This document shows positions 16,449 through 25,947 of a stretch of 64,000 nt of DNA, one piece after another; within the stretch, counting starts at the first letter, position 1, and each line of letters opens with the position of its first letter. The notes below the pieces were generated by a model. It had not been told where the DNA came from. It worked only from the letters and a program-made list of their open reading frames with translations, and did not search any database. The stretch spans positions 122,991 to 186,990 of the forward strand of contig JBBKWU010000013.1 in assembly GCA_037969035.1 (NCBI GenBank), given 5' to 3'. The position numbers and the translations under genes were made by a program. Source of the stretch: JBBKWU01 sp037969035 (GTDB lineage: Bacteria > Pseudomonadota > Alphaproteobacteria > Micavibrionales > Micavibrionaceae).

Positions 16449-18851
16449 TTAGTACAGGCCGCCTGTGCCTGTGTTTGCGCCAACGCTGCCATCGACGTTA
16501 TTCATCGAGGATGGCATCAAGCTAATGCCGTTGCCGTCCAGAATGTAGATTTTATCGGTGGGCTCTGTGCCTGCGAGGAATGCTTCCCAAATAACATGCT
16601 CATCGCCTGGTTTTGCGCGTGCGCCAGTATCGGCGTTGATTTGTACTTGTTTCACGCCCGGCGGAATGCGGAATGGCATTGGCGGTGTGTCTTTTAATGC
16701 TTCTTCCATGAAATCTTTGAAAATAGGTACAGCAATGGATGAGCCTGTTTCTTTACGGCCAAGTGGTGCTGGTTCATCAAACCCTGCGAAGACACCAACA
16801 ACAAGATCGGGTGAGAAGCCGACAAACCACGTGTCGCGAGATTCGTTTGTGGTGCCTGTTTTACCAGCAAGTGGTCGGTTGAGTGATCTTATCCGTACGC
16901 CTGTTCCACGCTGAACAACGCCTTCGAGCATAGATACGATTTGGTACGCGTTACGCGGATCCGCGAGTTGTTCACGGTCATCAGGAATATCAGGGGCGGC
17001 TTGATTTTCCCATTCAACAAGGCTTCCGCAGTCTGCGCAGACGCGGTTATCGTGTTTGTATATCGTTTTGCCGCGACGATCTTGGATACGGTCAATCAAG
17101 CTTGGATCAAGCTTTTTACCGCCATTCACAAGCTGTGCATAGGCGGTTGTTAGGCGCAAAAGTGTTGTTTCACCAGAGCCGAGCGAGTTCGCTAAGTGCG
17201 GCTGCATGTCCGTAATAACACCAAAACGTTTGGATGTTTCGATGATATTATCCATACCCACATAATCGGCAAGCCTTACCGTCATTAGGTTGCGGGATTT
17301 TTCGATACCAACGCGAACGGGCGTTGGGCCATAATATTCGTTGCTATAATTTTGTGGGCGCCATTTAGGCATGCCTGGGCCTTGGTCAATGACAAAAGGT
17401 GCATCAAGTACAAGCGTTGCGGGCGTAAAGCCTTTGTCGAGCGCGCTAAGATAGACGAATGGTTTGAACGCAGAACCGGGCTGACGCCATGCTTGGATAG
17501 CACGGTTAAATTCACTTTGCTCGTGGCTCCAACCGCCTTGCATTGCGAGAATGCGGCCTGTGTGTGGGTTAATCGCAATGATGGCACCGTTAATTTTTGG
17601 AATTTGGCGCAAGCCGTAAACCTTTTTGCCGTCAACATCGACTTGGTCAACCATGATAACATCACCGACTTTTAAAAGCTGACGGACGGAGTTTAAACCA
17701 GATTGCGTCCATGACAGATATTGCAATTCCAGCGTGCCTTTTTGCTGGTTCATAAAGCCAACTTCGGCAGATCCAGCGCTAACGTTAAGGACAACCGCCT
17801 TTTTCCAATCTATCGGCATTCCTGGGATTTCGATTTCTGCGAGCTTTTGTGACCAGCCATCAAGGCTATCCAGATGCTTTACAACACCGCGATAACCATG
17901 GCGTTTGTCATAGGCTGTTAGCCCATCGCGGAGGGCTTTCACGGCAATGTCTTGTAAGCGCGGATCAAGCGAGGCGCGGACAACGAGGCCGCCACCGTAA
18001 AGGCTTTCCTCACCATATTTATCAGCCAGAATGCGACGAATTTCTTCGGCATAATAGGCAGCGTTTACGTTTTTAACAGCGTCGCGTTCCCGCATTTCCA
18101 AAGGTTTCACGAGAGCCAATTCCGCTTGGCCTTCGTTAATGTAACCATCATCTTGCATGCGATGAATGACCCAGTTGCGGCGTTGCAATGCGTTGTCATG
18201 GTCATGCACAGGATGGTAATCATTTGGTGCTTTTGGTAGTGCCGCGAGAAATGCAACTTCGTGTATTTCAAGCTCATCGAGTGATTTGTTGAAATAATTG
18301 AGCGCGGCAGAGGCAACACCGTAAGAGCGTTCGCCCAAGTAAATTTCGTTTAAGTAAAGCTCAAGCAATCTATCTTTGCTCATGGCGCGTTCCATACGGA
18401 AGGCCAAAATAGCTTCGCGGATTTTACGTTTGTATGTGCGCTCGTTGGTGAGCAGGAAGTTTTTGGCGACCTGCTGTGTGATAGTGGATGCGCCTTGCAA
18501 ACTATCGCCGCGCAAGTTTTGAACCGCCGCACGTGTAATCGCAAGGTAGTCAATGCCGTTATGACTGTAGAAATTTTTGTCTTCGGCCGCTAAATAAGCG
18601 TTTTTCACGATTTCTGGAATTTCTTCGATCGGAATAAAGATGCGTTTTTCTTGCGCAAATTCTGCCATCAAGTGCCCGTCACCCGCATAGACGCGCGTTA
18701 CAACAGGTGGCTCATAATCTTTCAAAGCGGTATAATCGGGTAAATCTTGGCTGAAATAGGAGATCGCATAGATCACGACAATAATGCCGACGACCCCCGC
18801 CATCATGCCGAGGGAAAACAGTGCCAAAAAAGAATACCAGAGCCATTTCAT
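16449..18851 (-). CDS. mrcA: Penicillin-binding protein 1A (bifunctional)
   Basis: Class A PBP of 800 residues that polymerises and cross-links peptidoglycan in the periplasm, anchored by an N-terminal helix (residues 5-33). The glycosyltransferase domain (GT51) has the catalytic glutamate in AAEDKNFYSHNG and the QGASTITQQVAKN block. The transpeptidase domain has SAFKPF (SxxK), SRN in KSRNLMT, and KTGTT. The tail is Gly/Asn-rich and ends NTGTGGLY. It follows mlaFE on the same strand after a 78-base gap. The gene symbol reflects function; ponA is the equivalent name. Confidence 0.95.
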   Translation of the reverse strand: MKWLWYSFLALFSLGMMAGVVGIIVVIYAISYFSQDLPDYTALKDYEPPVVTRVYAGDGHLMAEFAQEKRIFIPIEEIPEIVKNAYLAAEDKNFYSHNGIDYLAITRAAVQNLRGDSLQGASTITQQVAKNFLLTNERTYKRKIREAILAFRMERAMSKDRLLELYLNEIYLGERSYGVASAALNYFNKSLDELEIHEVAFLAALPKAPNDYHPVHDHDNALQRRNWVIHRMQDDGYINEGQAELALVKPLEMRERDAVKNVNAAYYAEEIRRILADKYGEESLYGGGLVVRASLDPRLQDIAVKALRDGLTAYDKRHGYRGVVKHLDSLDGWSQKLAEIEIPGMPIDWKKAVVLNVSAGSAEVGFMNQQKGTLELQYLSWTQSGLNSVRQLLKVGDVIMVDQVDVDGKKVYGLRQIPKINGAIIAINPHTGRILAMQGGWSHEQSEFNRAIQAWRQPGSAFKPFVYLSALDKGFTPATLVLDAPFVIDQGPGMPKWRPQNYSNEYYGPTPVRVGIEKSRNLMTVRLADYVGMDNIIETSKRFGVITDMQPHLANSLGSGETTLLRLTTAYAQLVNGGKKLDPSLIDRIQDRRGKTIYKHDNRVCADCGSLVEWENQAAPDIPDDREQLADPRNAYQIVSMLEGVVQRGTGVRIRSLNRPLAGKTGTTNESRDTWFVGFSPDLVVGVFAGFDEPAPLGRKETGSSIAVPIFKDFMEEALKDTPPMPFRIPPGVKQVQINADTGARAKPGDEHVIWEAFLAGTEPTDKIYILDGNGISLMPSSMNNVDGSVGANTGTGGLY

Positions 18852-18929
18852 AGTATGAAGTTATAGAACAGGAATGTGGCAACTCAAAGACCTAATTCTC
18901 GTTCGGATACGAATTATTTTAGGGGGAAG

Positions 18930-19721
18930 CTAAGCAGCTAGATGACGAGCGCTTATGGTGTCATCTGTAATCGGGCCATCGGCGCGGCCGTGAATGAATT
19001 GGTCAACATATTCATTGCCAGAGTGATCAAGTTCATCGATCTTGCCCTGCCAAATAATTTCACCGTTATAGATCATGGCGACGCGGTCTGCGATTTTGCG
19101 GGCACTTGCCATGTCGTGCGTGATGGAAAGGGCTGTGGCACCCAATTCTTTCACGCATTTTACGATCAAATCATTGATGACGTCCGCCATAATCGGGTCA
19201 AGCCCCGTTGTTGGTTCATCAAAAAAGATAATCTCAGGATTGGCAGCGATAGCACGCGCCAGTGAAACACGTTTTTGCATACCGCCTGAAAGCTCAGCAG
19301 GGAAAAGCTTGGCAACCTTTTCGTCAAGGCCGACTTGTTCAAGCTTCTCAATCGCGATTTTGCGCGCTTCTTTACGATCCTGACCTTGGCCGTGAATGAG
19401 GCCAAAGGCAACATTTTCCCAAATAGGCATCGAGTCAAAAAGCGCAGCCCCTTGGAACAGCATCCCAAATTTGTGCATGAGTTTATCGCGCGCGCGCGTA
19501 TCCATGCCGACTGTTTCCTGACCGTCGATCATAATCGAGCCATCATCAGGATGGATAAGCCCTAAAATAGATTTCAGCATCACGGATTTACCTGAACCTG
19601 AACCACCGATGATGACCAGTGATTCGCCTTCGGTCACGTCAAGATCGATATCCTTGAGAACTTGTTTTTCACCAAAGGATTTCTGGACGTTCAGAAGCTG
19701 AATTTTTGGCGTTACACTCAT
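18930..19721 (-). CDS. mlaF: Mla lipid transport ATP-binding protein
   Basis: ABC ATPase of 263 residues that powers phospholipid traffic between outer and inner membranes with MlaE and MlaD. Walker A is GGSGSGKSVMLKS, the signature is LSGGMQKRVSLARA, Walker B is IIFFDEPTTGLDP, and SITHDM holds the switch histidine. The LFQGAALFDSMPIWENVAFG Q-loop segment is typical of MlaF. The start overlaps the mlaE stop by four bases. No mlaD, mlaC or mlaB follows; the next gene is PBP1A, so the substrate-binding parts must lie elsewhere. Confidence 0.93.
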   Translation of the reverse strand: MSVTPKIQLLNVQKSFGEKQVLKDIDLDVTEGESLVIIGGSGSGKSVMLKSILGLIHPDDGSIMIDGQETVGMDTRARDKLMHKFGMLFQGAALFDSMPIWENVAFGLIHGQGQDRKEARKIAIEKLEQVGLDEKVAKLFPAELSGGMQKRVSLARAIAANPEIIFFDEPTTGLDPIMADVINDLIVKCVKELGATALSITHDMASARKIADRVAMIYNGEIIWQGKIDELDHSGNEYVDQFIHGRADGPITDDTISARHLAA

Positions 19722-20572
19722 GAGAAAAAGACCTGTGTCAGGATGTAGTTGAAAATCAAAATCAAGATAGATGAGGATACCACAGCATATGTCGTCGCCG
19801 CCCCCACACCTTGCGCACCGCGCTTAGAGTTAAAGCCGTGATAGCAACCCATCAACGCGACAATAAAGCCAAAGACGGCGGCCTTATAAACGCCTGACAT
19901 GACGTCCATATATTCAAGAACATCCCATGTTTGGGCGAGGTAACGTGTCGGGTTAAAGCCCAAATTATAGATACTGACGATATAACCACCAAAGATACCG
20001 ATGACATCGCCAATCAAAACCAAAATCGGTAGCGTGAGTGTGCCCGCAATAATACGTGGCGCGATCAGATATTTATAAGGATTAACGGAAAGCGTTGTAA
20101 GCGCGTCAATTTGTTCTGTAACGCGCATCGTGCCAATTTCCGCAGCAATCGATGCGCCAACGCGACCGGCAACCATAAGGCCGGCAAGCACGGGCGCAAG
20201 TTCGCGCGTGATGGAAAGCACCACAACGCCTGCAACTGCGCCTTCGGCATTAAAACGGGTAAAGCCTGTGTAGCTTTGTAGAGCCAAAACCATGCCTGTG
20301 AACAATGTGGTCATCCCGACAACAGGTAATGAGTAATAACCAATATCAATACATTGCTGCACCGTTAAACGCGGGAAAAAGCGTGGGCGGAAAATATGGG
20401 TTACAGCATGAAACGCAAAGATAGCCAAATTCCCGACCGAGCCAAATAGATTAAGGATCGATGCGCCAATGGATTCGCATACATCCAGCAAGAACTGAAA
20501 GATTCTGCCAGAGGCAACATCAATGTTCGGGTCGCTGTTTGTTGCGCTATTTTGTGTTGTGTCTGTTGTCAT
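19718..20572 (-). CDS. mlaE: Mla lipid transport permease
   Basis: A 284-residue permease of the MlaE family. It has an N-terminal polar leader of about 25 residues, an amphipathic interface helix, then five or six hydrophobic segments. Conserved blocks are VVGMTTLFTGMVLALQSY, ELAPVLAGLMVAGRVGASIAAEIGTMRVTEQIDAL, and the C-terminal CYHGFNSKRGAQGVGAATTYAVVSS. It is coupled to mlaF by a four-base overlap. The ATG at 20572 lacks a clear ribosome site. It is divergent from the VanX-like gene. Confidence 0.93.
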   Translation of the reverse strand: MTTDTTQNSATNSDPNIDVASGRIFQFLLDVCESIGASILNLFGSVGNLAIFAFHAVTHIFRPRFFPRLTVQQCIDIGYYSLPVVGMTTLFTGMVLALQSYTGFTRFNAEGAVAGVVVLSITRELAPVLAGLMVAGRVGASIAAEIGTMRVTEQIDALTTLSVNPYKYLIAPRIIAGTLTLPILVLIGDVIGIFGGYIVSIYNLGFNPTRYLAQTWDVLEYMDVMSGVYKAAVFGFIVALMGCYHGFNSKRGAQGVGAATTYAVVSSSILILIFNYILTQVFFS

Positions 20573-20680
20573 ACTAATATTTTATGATCTTGCCTGTTCA
20601 AATTCTTAAACTATGTGCAAAATAGAGTATTATGGCGCGTACGTCCATATTCAATGTTGCTTCAATTACGGAATAATTTT

Positions 20681-21373
20681 ATGTCTGCGACTTTAAAGAA
20701 AATCGATCCTGTCATGCTCGTCCCGATGGATAGCTTTGCTGGTGAATATCCGCTGCGGGTGGAGCTTGTCTACGCGCAAGCTGACCATAAGGATAATATC
20801 TTTAAGGCTGCTATTTATAAGCCTGATGCGCGGCTTTGGCTGCATAAGGATTTAGCCGAAATCGTCAAACGTGCGTCAAAATTAGTGTTTGAGCAGCACG
20901 GTTATAAAATGTTGCTGTTTGATGGGCTGCGCACAACAGATGCGCAAGCCAAAATCATGGAAACCGATATCGTGCAGGCCAATCCGCAATGGTTGGAGGA
21001 GGGTAATCGTTTATTCTCACCCCCTGGAAAAGGCGGGCATCCGCGCGGTATGGCGATTGATATCACGCTGGAAACCGAAGACTGGGAAGAGCTTGATATG
21101 GGCACGGCCTTTGATGAATTGCCGTTAAACGGTGCAGGGCCAGATGTGAATAAAGCGCACCGTGATACGCGCCTGATAAGCGATACAGCAGGCCATAACC
21201 GCGATATTTTGACGGGGTTTATGTTGCTTGCTGCCAAAGAATTATCGTTGCCGCTGCATCCGTTGACGCTGGAATGGTGGGATTTTCGCTTTCCTGCTGA
21301 GCATTATGACGTTTTTGCGCCATTGTCAGATGCCGATTTGCCTGTTGAAATGCAGATGGTTTCTGCTGAATAA
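20681..21373 (+). CDS. VanX-like D-alanyl-D-alanine dipeptidase (M15D) with an altered zinc ligand
   Basis: A 230-residue protein of the D-Ala-D-Ala dipeptidase family. Conserved blocks: DGLRTTDAQ at 81-89 and the zinc motif H120-PRGMAI-D127. The catalytic block reads E198-W-W-D201 where the family has E-x-W-H, so the third zinc ligand is Asp instead of His. Activity may be changed or lost. No signal peptide, so a cytoplasmic role in D-Ala recycling is likely. The ATG at 20681 fits the conserved domain; in-frame starts at 20615 and 20654 lack support. Alr and MurI are the next genes, on the other strand. Confidence 0.75.
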   Translation: MSATLKKIDPVMLVPMDSFAGEYPLRVELVYAQADHKDNIFKAAIYKPDARLWLHKDLAEIVKRASKLVFEQHGYKMLLFDGLRTTDAQAKIMETDIVQANPQWLEEGNRLFSPPGKGGHPRGMAIDITLETEDWEELDMGTAFDELPLNGAGPDVNKAHRDTRLISDTAGHNRDILTGFMLLAAKELSLPLHPLTLEWWDFRFPAEHYDVFAPLSDADLPVEMQMVSAE

Positions 21374-21387
21374 CACGGTGATGCGGG

Positions 21388-22182
21388 TTATGACTGTACT
21401 TCCTGTAATTCAATTTTTTTGCCAAACAGTTTATTGGCGGCTTGTTGGTAGCGTTCGGTGTAGTCGGTCACGAAAAACTCCATCTGACCGCCCTTTGATA
21501 GTGCGTCTTCCATCTCATTATGTTTTACTAAATACTGCTCTAGTTTTTGCGGAATAATGTCATCTTGCGACAAAATCGGGGTGTTTTTGCCAACGGCCTG
21601 ACGGATTTGATCTTTTATCAGCGCATAATGCGTGCAGCCCAATATGACGCTGTCATAGCAACCCATGTTATATGCGCTGACATAATGATTAATCGCCTGT
21701 TCGATTAAAAATTCGCCATCATTTTCGATGAGCGGCACAAGCAGAGGTGTTGCAAATTCATCAAGATTGATTTGAGATATTTTTGCTAATTCTTGGGTGT
21801 AGGTTTTTGTTTTGACCATCCCTTCGGTTCCGATCAAGGCCACTTTTTGTAAACCAGATTCATGAATGCTTTCTAGCATCGGAACGATCACACCAAGAAC
21901 GTTTCTGTCGGGGTAATGGTTGGGTAAATAATCTTGCTGAATTTTTCGTAAGGCAACCGCACAGGCTGTGTTGCACGCAATAATGATCAGCTTGCAATCT
22001 TGATCAAACAGAAAGTTGATCATCTTCAGGGTTAACTCATGCACCAAAGTGCTGGAGCGCTGGCCATAGGGCAGGTGGCGTGTGTCGCCAATATAAACAT
22101 AGTCATATTGCGGCATATGCTTTTTTATCGCTTGGGCTACGATAAGGCCGCCTAGTCCAGAGTCACAGATTCCAATTTTCAA
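21388..22182 (-). CDS. murI: Glutamate racemase
   Basis: Makes D-glutamate for peptidoglycan. The two catalytic cysteines are in IACNTACAVAL and GCTHYAL, and the N-terminal IGICDSGLGGLIV motif is intact. I place the start at a TTG (22180-22182) because AAGGGGTG lies six bases upstream, the catalytic domain begins at once, and the resulting 264 residues is the usual length. The longer ATG start at 22299 would run through the end of alr. The TTG lies 16 bases after the alr stop, so the two racemases form one operon. Confidence 0.93.
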   Translation of the reverse strand: MKIGICDSGLGGLIVAQAIKKHMPQYDYVYIGDTRHLPYGQRSSTLVHELTLKMINFLFDQDCKLIIIACNTACAVALRKIQQDYLPNHYPDRNVLGVIVPMLESIHESGLQKVALIGTEGMVKTKTYTQELAKISQINLDEFATPLLVPLIENDGEFLIEQAINHYVSAYNMGCYDSVILGCTHYALIKDQIRQAVGKNTPILSQDDIIPQKLEQYLVKHNEMEDALSKGGQMEFFVTDYTERYQQAANKLFGKKIELQEVQS

Positions 22183-22198
22183 AGTTTCACCCCTTGGT

Positions 22199-23347
22199 TC
22201 ATGTGCGCACCTCAAGATATTTTCTGTGGTAACGAGACCCAAGACTTGTAAGAATTTCGTAGCCAATCGTGCCACCACCTTCGGCGAGGGTATCGGCATT
22301 TTGGTGCGGGCCTAAGACTTCCATCAAGGCACCGACATGTGGTTTTTCACCTTCGATATTGCTGATATCAACTGTAATCAAATCCATGGAAACGCGTCCT
22401 GTGATGGTGCAAGGTTGCCCGTTGAAATAGAGTTTTGCGTTACTCCCCAAATGGCGCAAAAACCCATCGGCATACCCTAACGATACGGTTGCTTGCTGCC
22501 CCTCTTTATCGAAACGATACGTTGCGCCATATCCTGCTGGGTCGCCCTTACGCATGGTTCTAATTTGTAATATCCGTGTTTCGAGCGAGGCAACAGGCAT
22601 CATCGGGCTTGCTTTTTCGGGTGTTGGGTTTAGACCGCAAATCGCCATACCAGGGCGTACAATATCGTAATGATAATCTTTGGAACGGAAAACTCCGGAC
22701 GAATTGGACAATGATTTTTTCGCATTTGGAAAATGGGCGGCTGTTTTTTCGAAAAGTTTATATTGCTCATGCGTCATGGGATGATCGTGTTCATCGGCAC
22801 AGGCAAAATGGCTCATGATGGCTTTGCAATCGATGTTGCTCATGGTGCTCATATCACTAAGCAATGTTTCTGTTTCATCGGGGCCAAGACCCAAGCGATT
22901 CATACCTGTGTCAAAATGAATGATCGCGGGCAAAGATTTTTGTAAATCCACGCAGGTTTTATTCCAGCGCTGTATTTCATCGACAGAATTCAAAACGGGC
23001 GTAATGCGCTGCTCAGCATAAAGCGCCTCGGCGTATGGCAGTAAACCGCAAAGCAGAGCCACCGAAGAATCATCGGGAAGCTGCGCCCGTAGGTTCAAGG
23101 CTTCATCCATTGTCGCGACAAAAAACTGACGTGTGCCGCAATCATATAATGTTTCGGCGATACGCTCAGCACCCATGCCATAGCCATTGGCTTTGACAAC
23201 GCCCGCAATTTCGGTTTTGGGGCTAAGCTGTTTGGCGATGGTTGCGTGATTTTGCGCAATCGCGCCTAAGTCGATTTTGAGCCATGATGGCGCGGTCGAG
23301 ATGGATTTTACGGCGGAAATTGGTTTTATAGCGGCTTGATTGGACAT
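22199..23347 (-). CDS. alr: Alanine racemase
   Basis: PLP enzyme of 382 residues interconverting L- and D-alanine for peptidoglycan. The PLP lysine is K52 in VVKANGYGMGA. The catalytic tyrosine lies in the C-terminal barrel domain near VSLGYADGFLR, and GRVSMDLITVD is also present. A Ser/Lys-rich leader of about 20 residues precedes SWLKIDLGAI. AGGGG lies nine bases before the ATG. It is followed directly by murI, which pairs synthesis of D-Ala and D-Glu in one transcript. Confidence 0.95.
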   Translation of the reverse strand: MSNQAAIKPISAVKSISTAPSWLKIDLGAIAQNHATIAKQLSPKTEIAGVVKANGYGMGAERIAETLYDCGTRQFFVATMDEALNLRAQLPDDSSVALLCGLLPYAEALYAEQRITPVLNSVDEIQRWNKTCVDLQKSLPAIIHFDTGMNRLGLGPDETETLLSDMSTMSNIDCKAIMSHFACADEHDHPMTHEQYKLFEKTAAHFPNAKKSLSNSSGVFRSKDYHYDIVRPGMAICGLNPTPEKASPMMPVASLETRILQIRTMRKGDPAGYGATYRFDKEGQQATVSLGYADGFLRHLGSNAKLYFNGQPCTITGRVSMDLITVDISNIEGEKPHVGALMEVLGPHQNADTLAEGGGTIGYEILTSLGSRYHRKYLEVRT

Positions 23348-23429
23348 GTCTATACCCCTGTGGCGGCTTCATAGCACAATAATATTGTTTTGATTTTATG
23401 GCTTAAATAAGATCGCCGCAAAATATTTA

Positions 23430-24926
23430 TTACATGTCGTAGTTGCTGATGGCGTCATGGTCGAGATCAGAAAAGCGCGTGAATTGTGCGGTAAACTGCA
23501 TCGGCACAATGCCAATCGGGCCGTGACGCTGTTTTGAAATCACGCATTCGGCAACGTTGCGGGCTTTTTCTATCTTGTCTTCCCATTCCAGATATTTATC
23601 AGTGCCTTCGTCTGGGCGTTCACGCTCGAGGTAATATTCCTTACGGTAGACGAATGCCACCACATCGGCATCCTGCTCAATCGATCCTGATTCACGTAGG
23701 TCAGAAAGCTGCGGGCGTTTATCGTCACGTTGCTCAACCGCACGGGAGAGCTGTGAGAGGGCAACAACGGGGATGTTTAGTTCTTTGGCGATGGCTTTTA
23801 AGCCTTGGGTAATTTCTGAAATTTCCTGCACACGGTTTTCAGAACCACGTTTAGAGCCTGATCCTGTTAAAAGCTGAAGGTAATCCACAAAGAGTAAATC
23901 AAGTCCGTGCTGACGTTGCAAGCGACGCGCGCGCGTTCTAACGGCAGAAATTGAGAGCGCAGGTGTATCATCAATATAAAGCGGTACTTGCGATAGACGC
24001 TGGCTGGCTTCTACAAAACGGCGGAAATCATCTTCTTTGAAGTTACCTTTACGGATGGAATCACCTGAAATATTAGACACATCAGCCAAAATTCTGGTGG
24101 CGAGCTGATCGGAGCTCATCTCTAGCGAGAAAAACCCAACGCGGCCGCCTTCTTTACCGCCTGTTTCGGCGTAACGGCTCGCAGCGTTATAGGCGATGTT
24201 AACCGCCAAAGACGTTTTACCCATTGATGGCCGACCCGCAAGAATCAGAAGGTCAGAAGGGTGCAAACCACCTAGCTTTTGGTCAAGATCGCGCAAGCCT
24301 GTCGTGACACCAGTAACGTGGCCTTCGGTTTTAAAGGCAACTTCGGCAATTTCAATGGCTGTTAAGATCGAATCGCGCAAGGTTTTGAACCCGCCGCGTG
24401 TTTCACCACTGCCCGCGAGTGAGAATAATCTGCTTTCGGCAAGTTCAATCGTTTTTGTTGCGTCTTTATCCAGCGTATGGGCATGGGATTCGTTGATGAC
24501 TTCTTCGCCAATGCTGATGAGTTCACGGCGTAAATGAAGGTCATAAATTGCGGTGCCGTAATCGGCAACGTTTACAACGCTGACAACGCTTGAGGCGAGG
24601 TCAACCAGATATTCAGCACCGCCAATATGGGATAAATCTTCGTCTTTTTCGAAATAGCTTTTCAATGTGACTGGGCTTGCGGTTTGTCCACGGTCAATCA
24701 ATTTTGAAATAGCTTCGAAAATGCGTTGGTGTGCGCCCGCAAAAAAATGCTCGGGGCGCAAATAGTCGATTTTCTCAAGCGCACGGTTATTGATGAGCAA
24801 AGCGCCTAAAAGCCCTTGCTCGGCCTCTAGGTTATGCGGCAATAGGCGGTAAGCCACCTCGCTTTTATCGGTGGCTTTAACGCTATGCGGCGCACTATCT
24901 GATTTTATTACTGTATCTGCTGTCAT
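23430..24926 (-). CDS. dnaB: Replicative DNA helicase DnaB
   Basis: Hexameric 5'-3' helicase of the replication fork, 498 residues. The N-terminal primase-interacting domain begins at LLPHNLEAEQGLLGALLIN. The RecA-like domain has Walker A GRPSMGKTSLAVNIA, FFSLEMSSDQLATR, Walker B LLFVDYLQLL, the VVALSQLSRAVEQR block and RESGSIEQDADVV. No intein interrupts it. It lies downstream of rplI on the same strand, the frequent rpsF-rpsR-rplI-dnaB order, but a terminator separates them here. Confidence 0.96.
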   Translation of the reverse strand: MTADTVIKSDSAPHSVKATDKSEVAYRLLPHNLEAEQGLLGALLINNRALEKIDYLRPEHFFAGAHQRIFEAISKLIDRGQTASPVTLKSYFEKDEDLSHIGGAEYLVDLASSVVSVVNVADYGTAIYDLHLRRELISIGEEVINESHAHTLDKDATKTIELAESRLFSLAGSGETRGGFKTLRDSILTAIEIAEVAFKTEGHVTGVTTGLRDLDQKLGGLHPSDLLILAGRPSMGKTSLAVNIAYNAASRYAETGGKEGGRVGFFSLEMSSDQLATRILADVSNISGDSIRKGNFKEDDFRRFVEASQRLSQVPLYIDDTPALSISAVRTRARRLQRQHGLDLLFVDYLQLLTGSGSKRGSENRVQEISEITQGLKAIAKELNIPVVALSQLSRAVEQRDDKRPQLSDLRESGSIEQDADVVAFVYRKEYYLERERPDEGTDKYLEWEDKIEKARNVAECVISKQRHGPIGIVPMQFTAQFTRFSDLDHDAISNYDM

Positions 24927-25071
24927 GGTCTTATTGTTATAGGGGCGGGATGCGGAACACTAGCTTTTCATGGCAATGTGCCTGTGAATAACGGGGATAT
25001 AAAATATAATCGTTTTCATTTGCTTTGTGACATTGTTATTCGCTCCTGACGTAGCGGTTTGCTCGCTTAAT

Positions 25072-25097
25072 AAAAAAGCCGGTCGAAACCGGCTTTT
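25072..25097 (-). terminator. Intrinsic terminator after rpsF-rpsR-rplI
   Basis: Perfect 10-bp stem (AAAAGCCGGT with ACCGGCTTTT) around a CGAA loop. Read on the minus strand the stem ends in a run of six T. It sits between the rplI stop and dnaB start, so dnaB should need its own promoter. Confidence 0.85.
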
Positions 25098-25134
25098 AAA
25101 TTCATGGGGATGACAGAAGGGATGACAGAAAAAC

Positions 25135-25926
25135 CTACTCTTCTTTTTCGGCCTCTGCTTCAGCGGAAACGTCTTCAGTTTCAGCGTTGGCAGCAGATTC
25201 TGCTTCCGCAGCCGCTTTTTCTTCAGCTTTTTTAGCAGCGCGGGCTTCGGATTTCACCTTGGCTTTTGCTTTTTCTTCGGCTGATTTCTCGGCGTCTTCC
25301 GCAGCGGCAGCTTGTTCAGCTTCCAAAGCGTCTTCATCCATCAAGTTTTTCTTCGCAGCAGCGGCAGCTTCTTCAGCAGCTTTTTCGGATACGCTTGAAG
25401 ACGGTGCTTCATATGTATCGTTCTCAGCAACCAAAGCTTTACCGGTTTTTGCTTGGAGTTTAGCTTCGTCTTCTGAACGAGCGATATTCACTGTGATGTC
25501 GATTTTCACTTCAGCGTGAAGTGTAACCGTCGCAGAGAAAATGCCGATCGTTTTGTAAGCCTGATTCATATCTACTGCATTACGGGCTAGTTTTTCGCCT
25601 GTTTTTTCAGAGATCGCATCGGCGATATCACGTGAAGAGACTGAACCGTAAAGCTGACCGCTTTCAGATGCGTGACGGATGATGTTAACCATCAAACCTT
25701 CAAGACCTTTGGCGCGCTTTTCCGCTTCTTTGCGGTTGGTTTCGTTTTTCTTCTCGATTTCTTTTTTCTGGGCTTCGAAATAAGCTAGGTTGCTTTTCGT
25801 TGCGCGCAGAGCTTTGCTTTGCGGGAACAGGTAGTTACGTGCATAACCAGGTTTAACGCTGACGGTTTCGCCAAGGTCTCCAAGGTTATCAACGCGTTCC
25901 AGCAAGATGACTTCAACTGCAGACAT
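25135..25926 (-). CDS. rplI: 50S ribosomal protein L9 with a long acidic/basic tail
   Basis: Residues 1 to about 155 are a normal L9: VILLERVDNLGDLGETVSVKPGYARNYL at the N-terminus, then the connecting helix and the rRNA-binding C-domain. A further 108 or so residues follow, made almost only of Ala, Glu, Lys, Ser and Asp with repeated AAAEAE and EEKAKAK patches, predicted to be a charged helix or disordered. Typical bacterial L9 is about 150 residues; alphaproteobacterial forms are often somewhat longer, but this tail is large. It is third in the S6-S18-L9 operon. Confidence 0.95.
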   Translation of the reverse strand: MSAVEVILLERVDNLGDLGETVSVKPGYARNYLFPQSKALRATKSNLAYFEAQKKEIEKKNETNRKEAEKRAKGLEGLMVNIIRHASESGQLYGSVSSRDIADAISEKTGEKLARNAVDMNQAYKTIGIFSATVTLHAEVKIDITVNIARSEDEAKLQAKTGKALVAENDTYEAPSSSVSEKAAEEAAAAAKKNLMDEDALEAEQAAAAEDAEKSAEEKAKAKVKSEARAAKKAEEKAAAEAESAANAETEDVSAEAEAEKEE

Positions 25927-25947
25927 AATCGTGTCCTTTCCTATAAT

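Noticed and set aside
22183..22299. Longer MurI start inside alr
   Set aside because: It lies in the alr coding end; a TTG with a strong ribosome site gives the normal length.
25187..25519. Plus-strand Ala/Ser-rich ORF opposite the L9 tail
   Set aside because: Simple complement of the Ala/Glu/Lys repeat in rplI.
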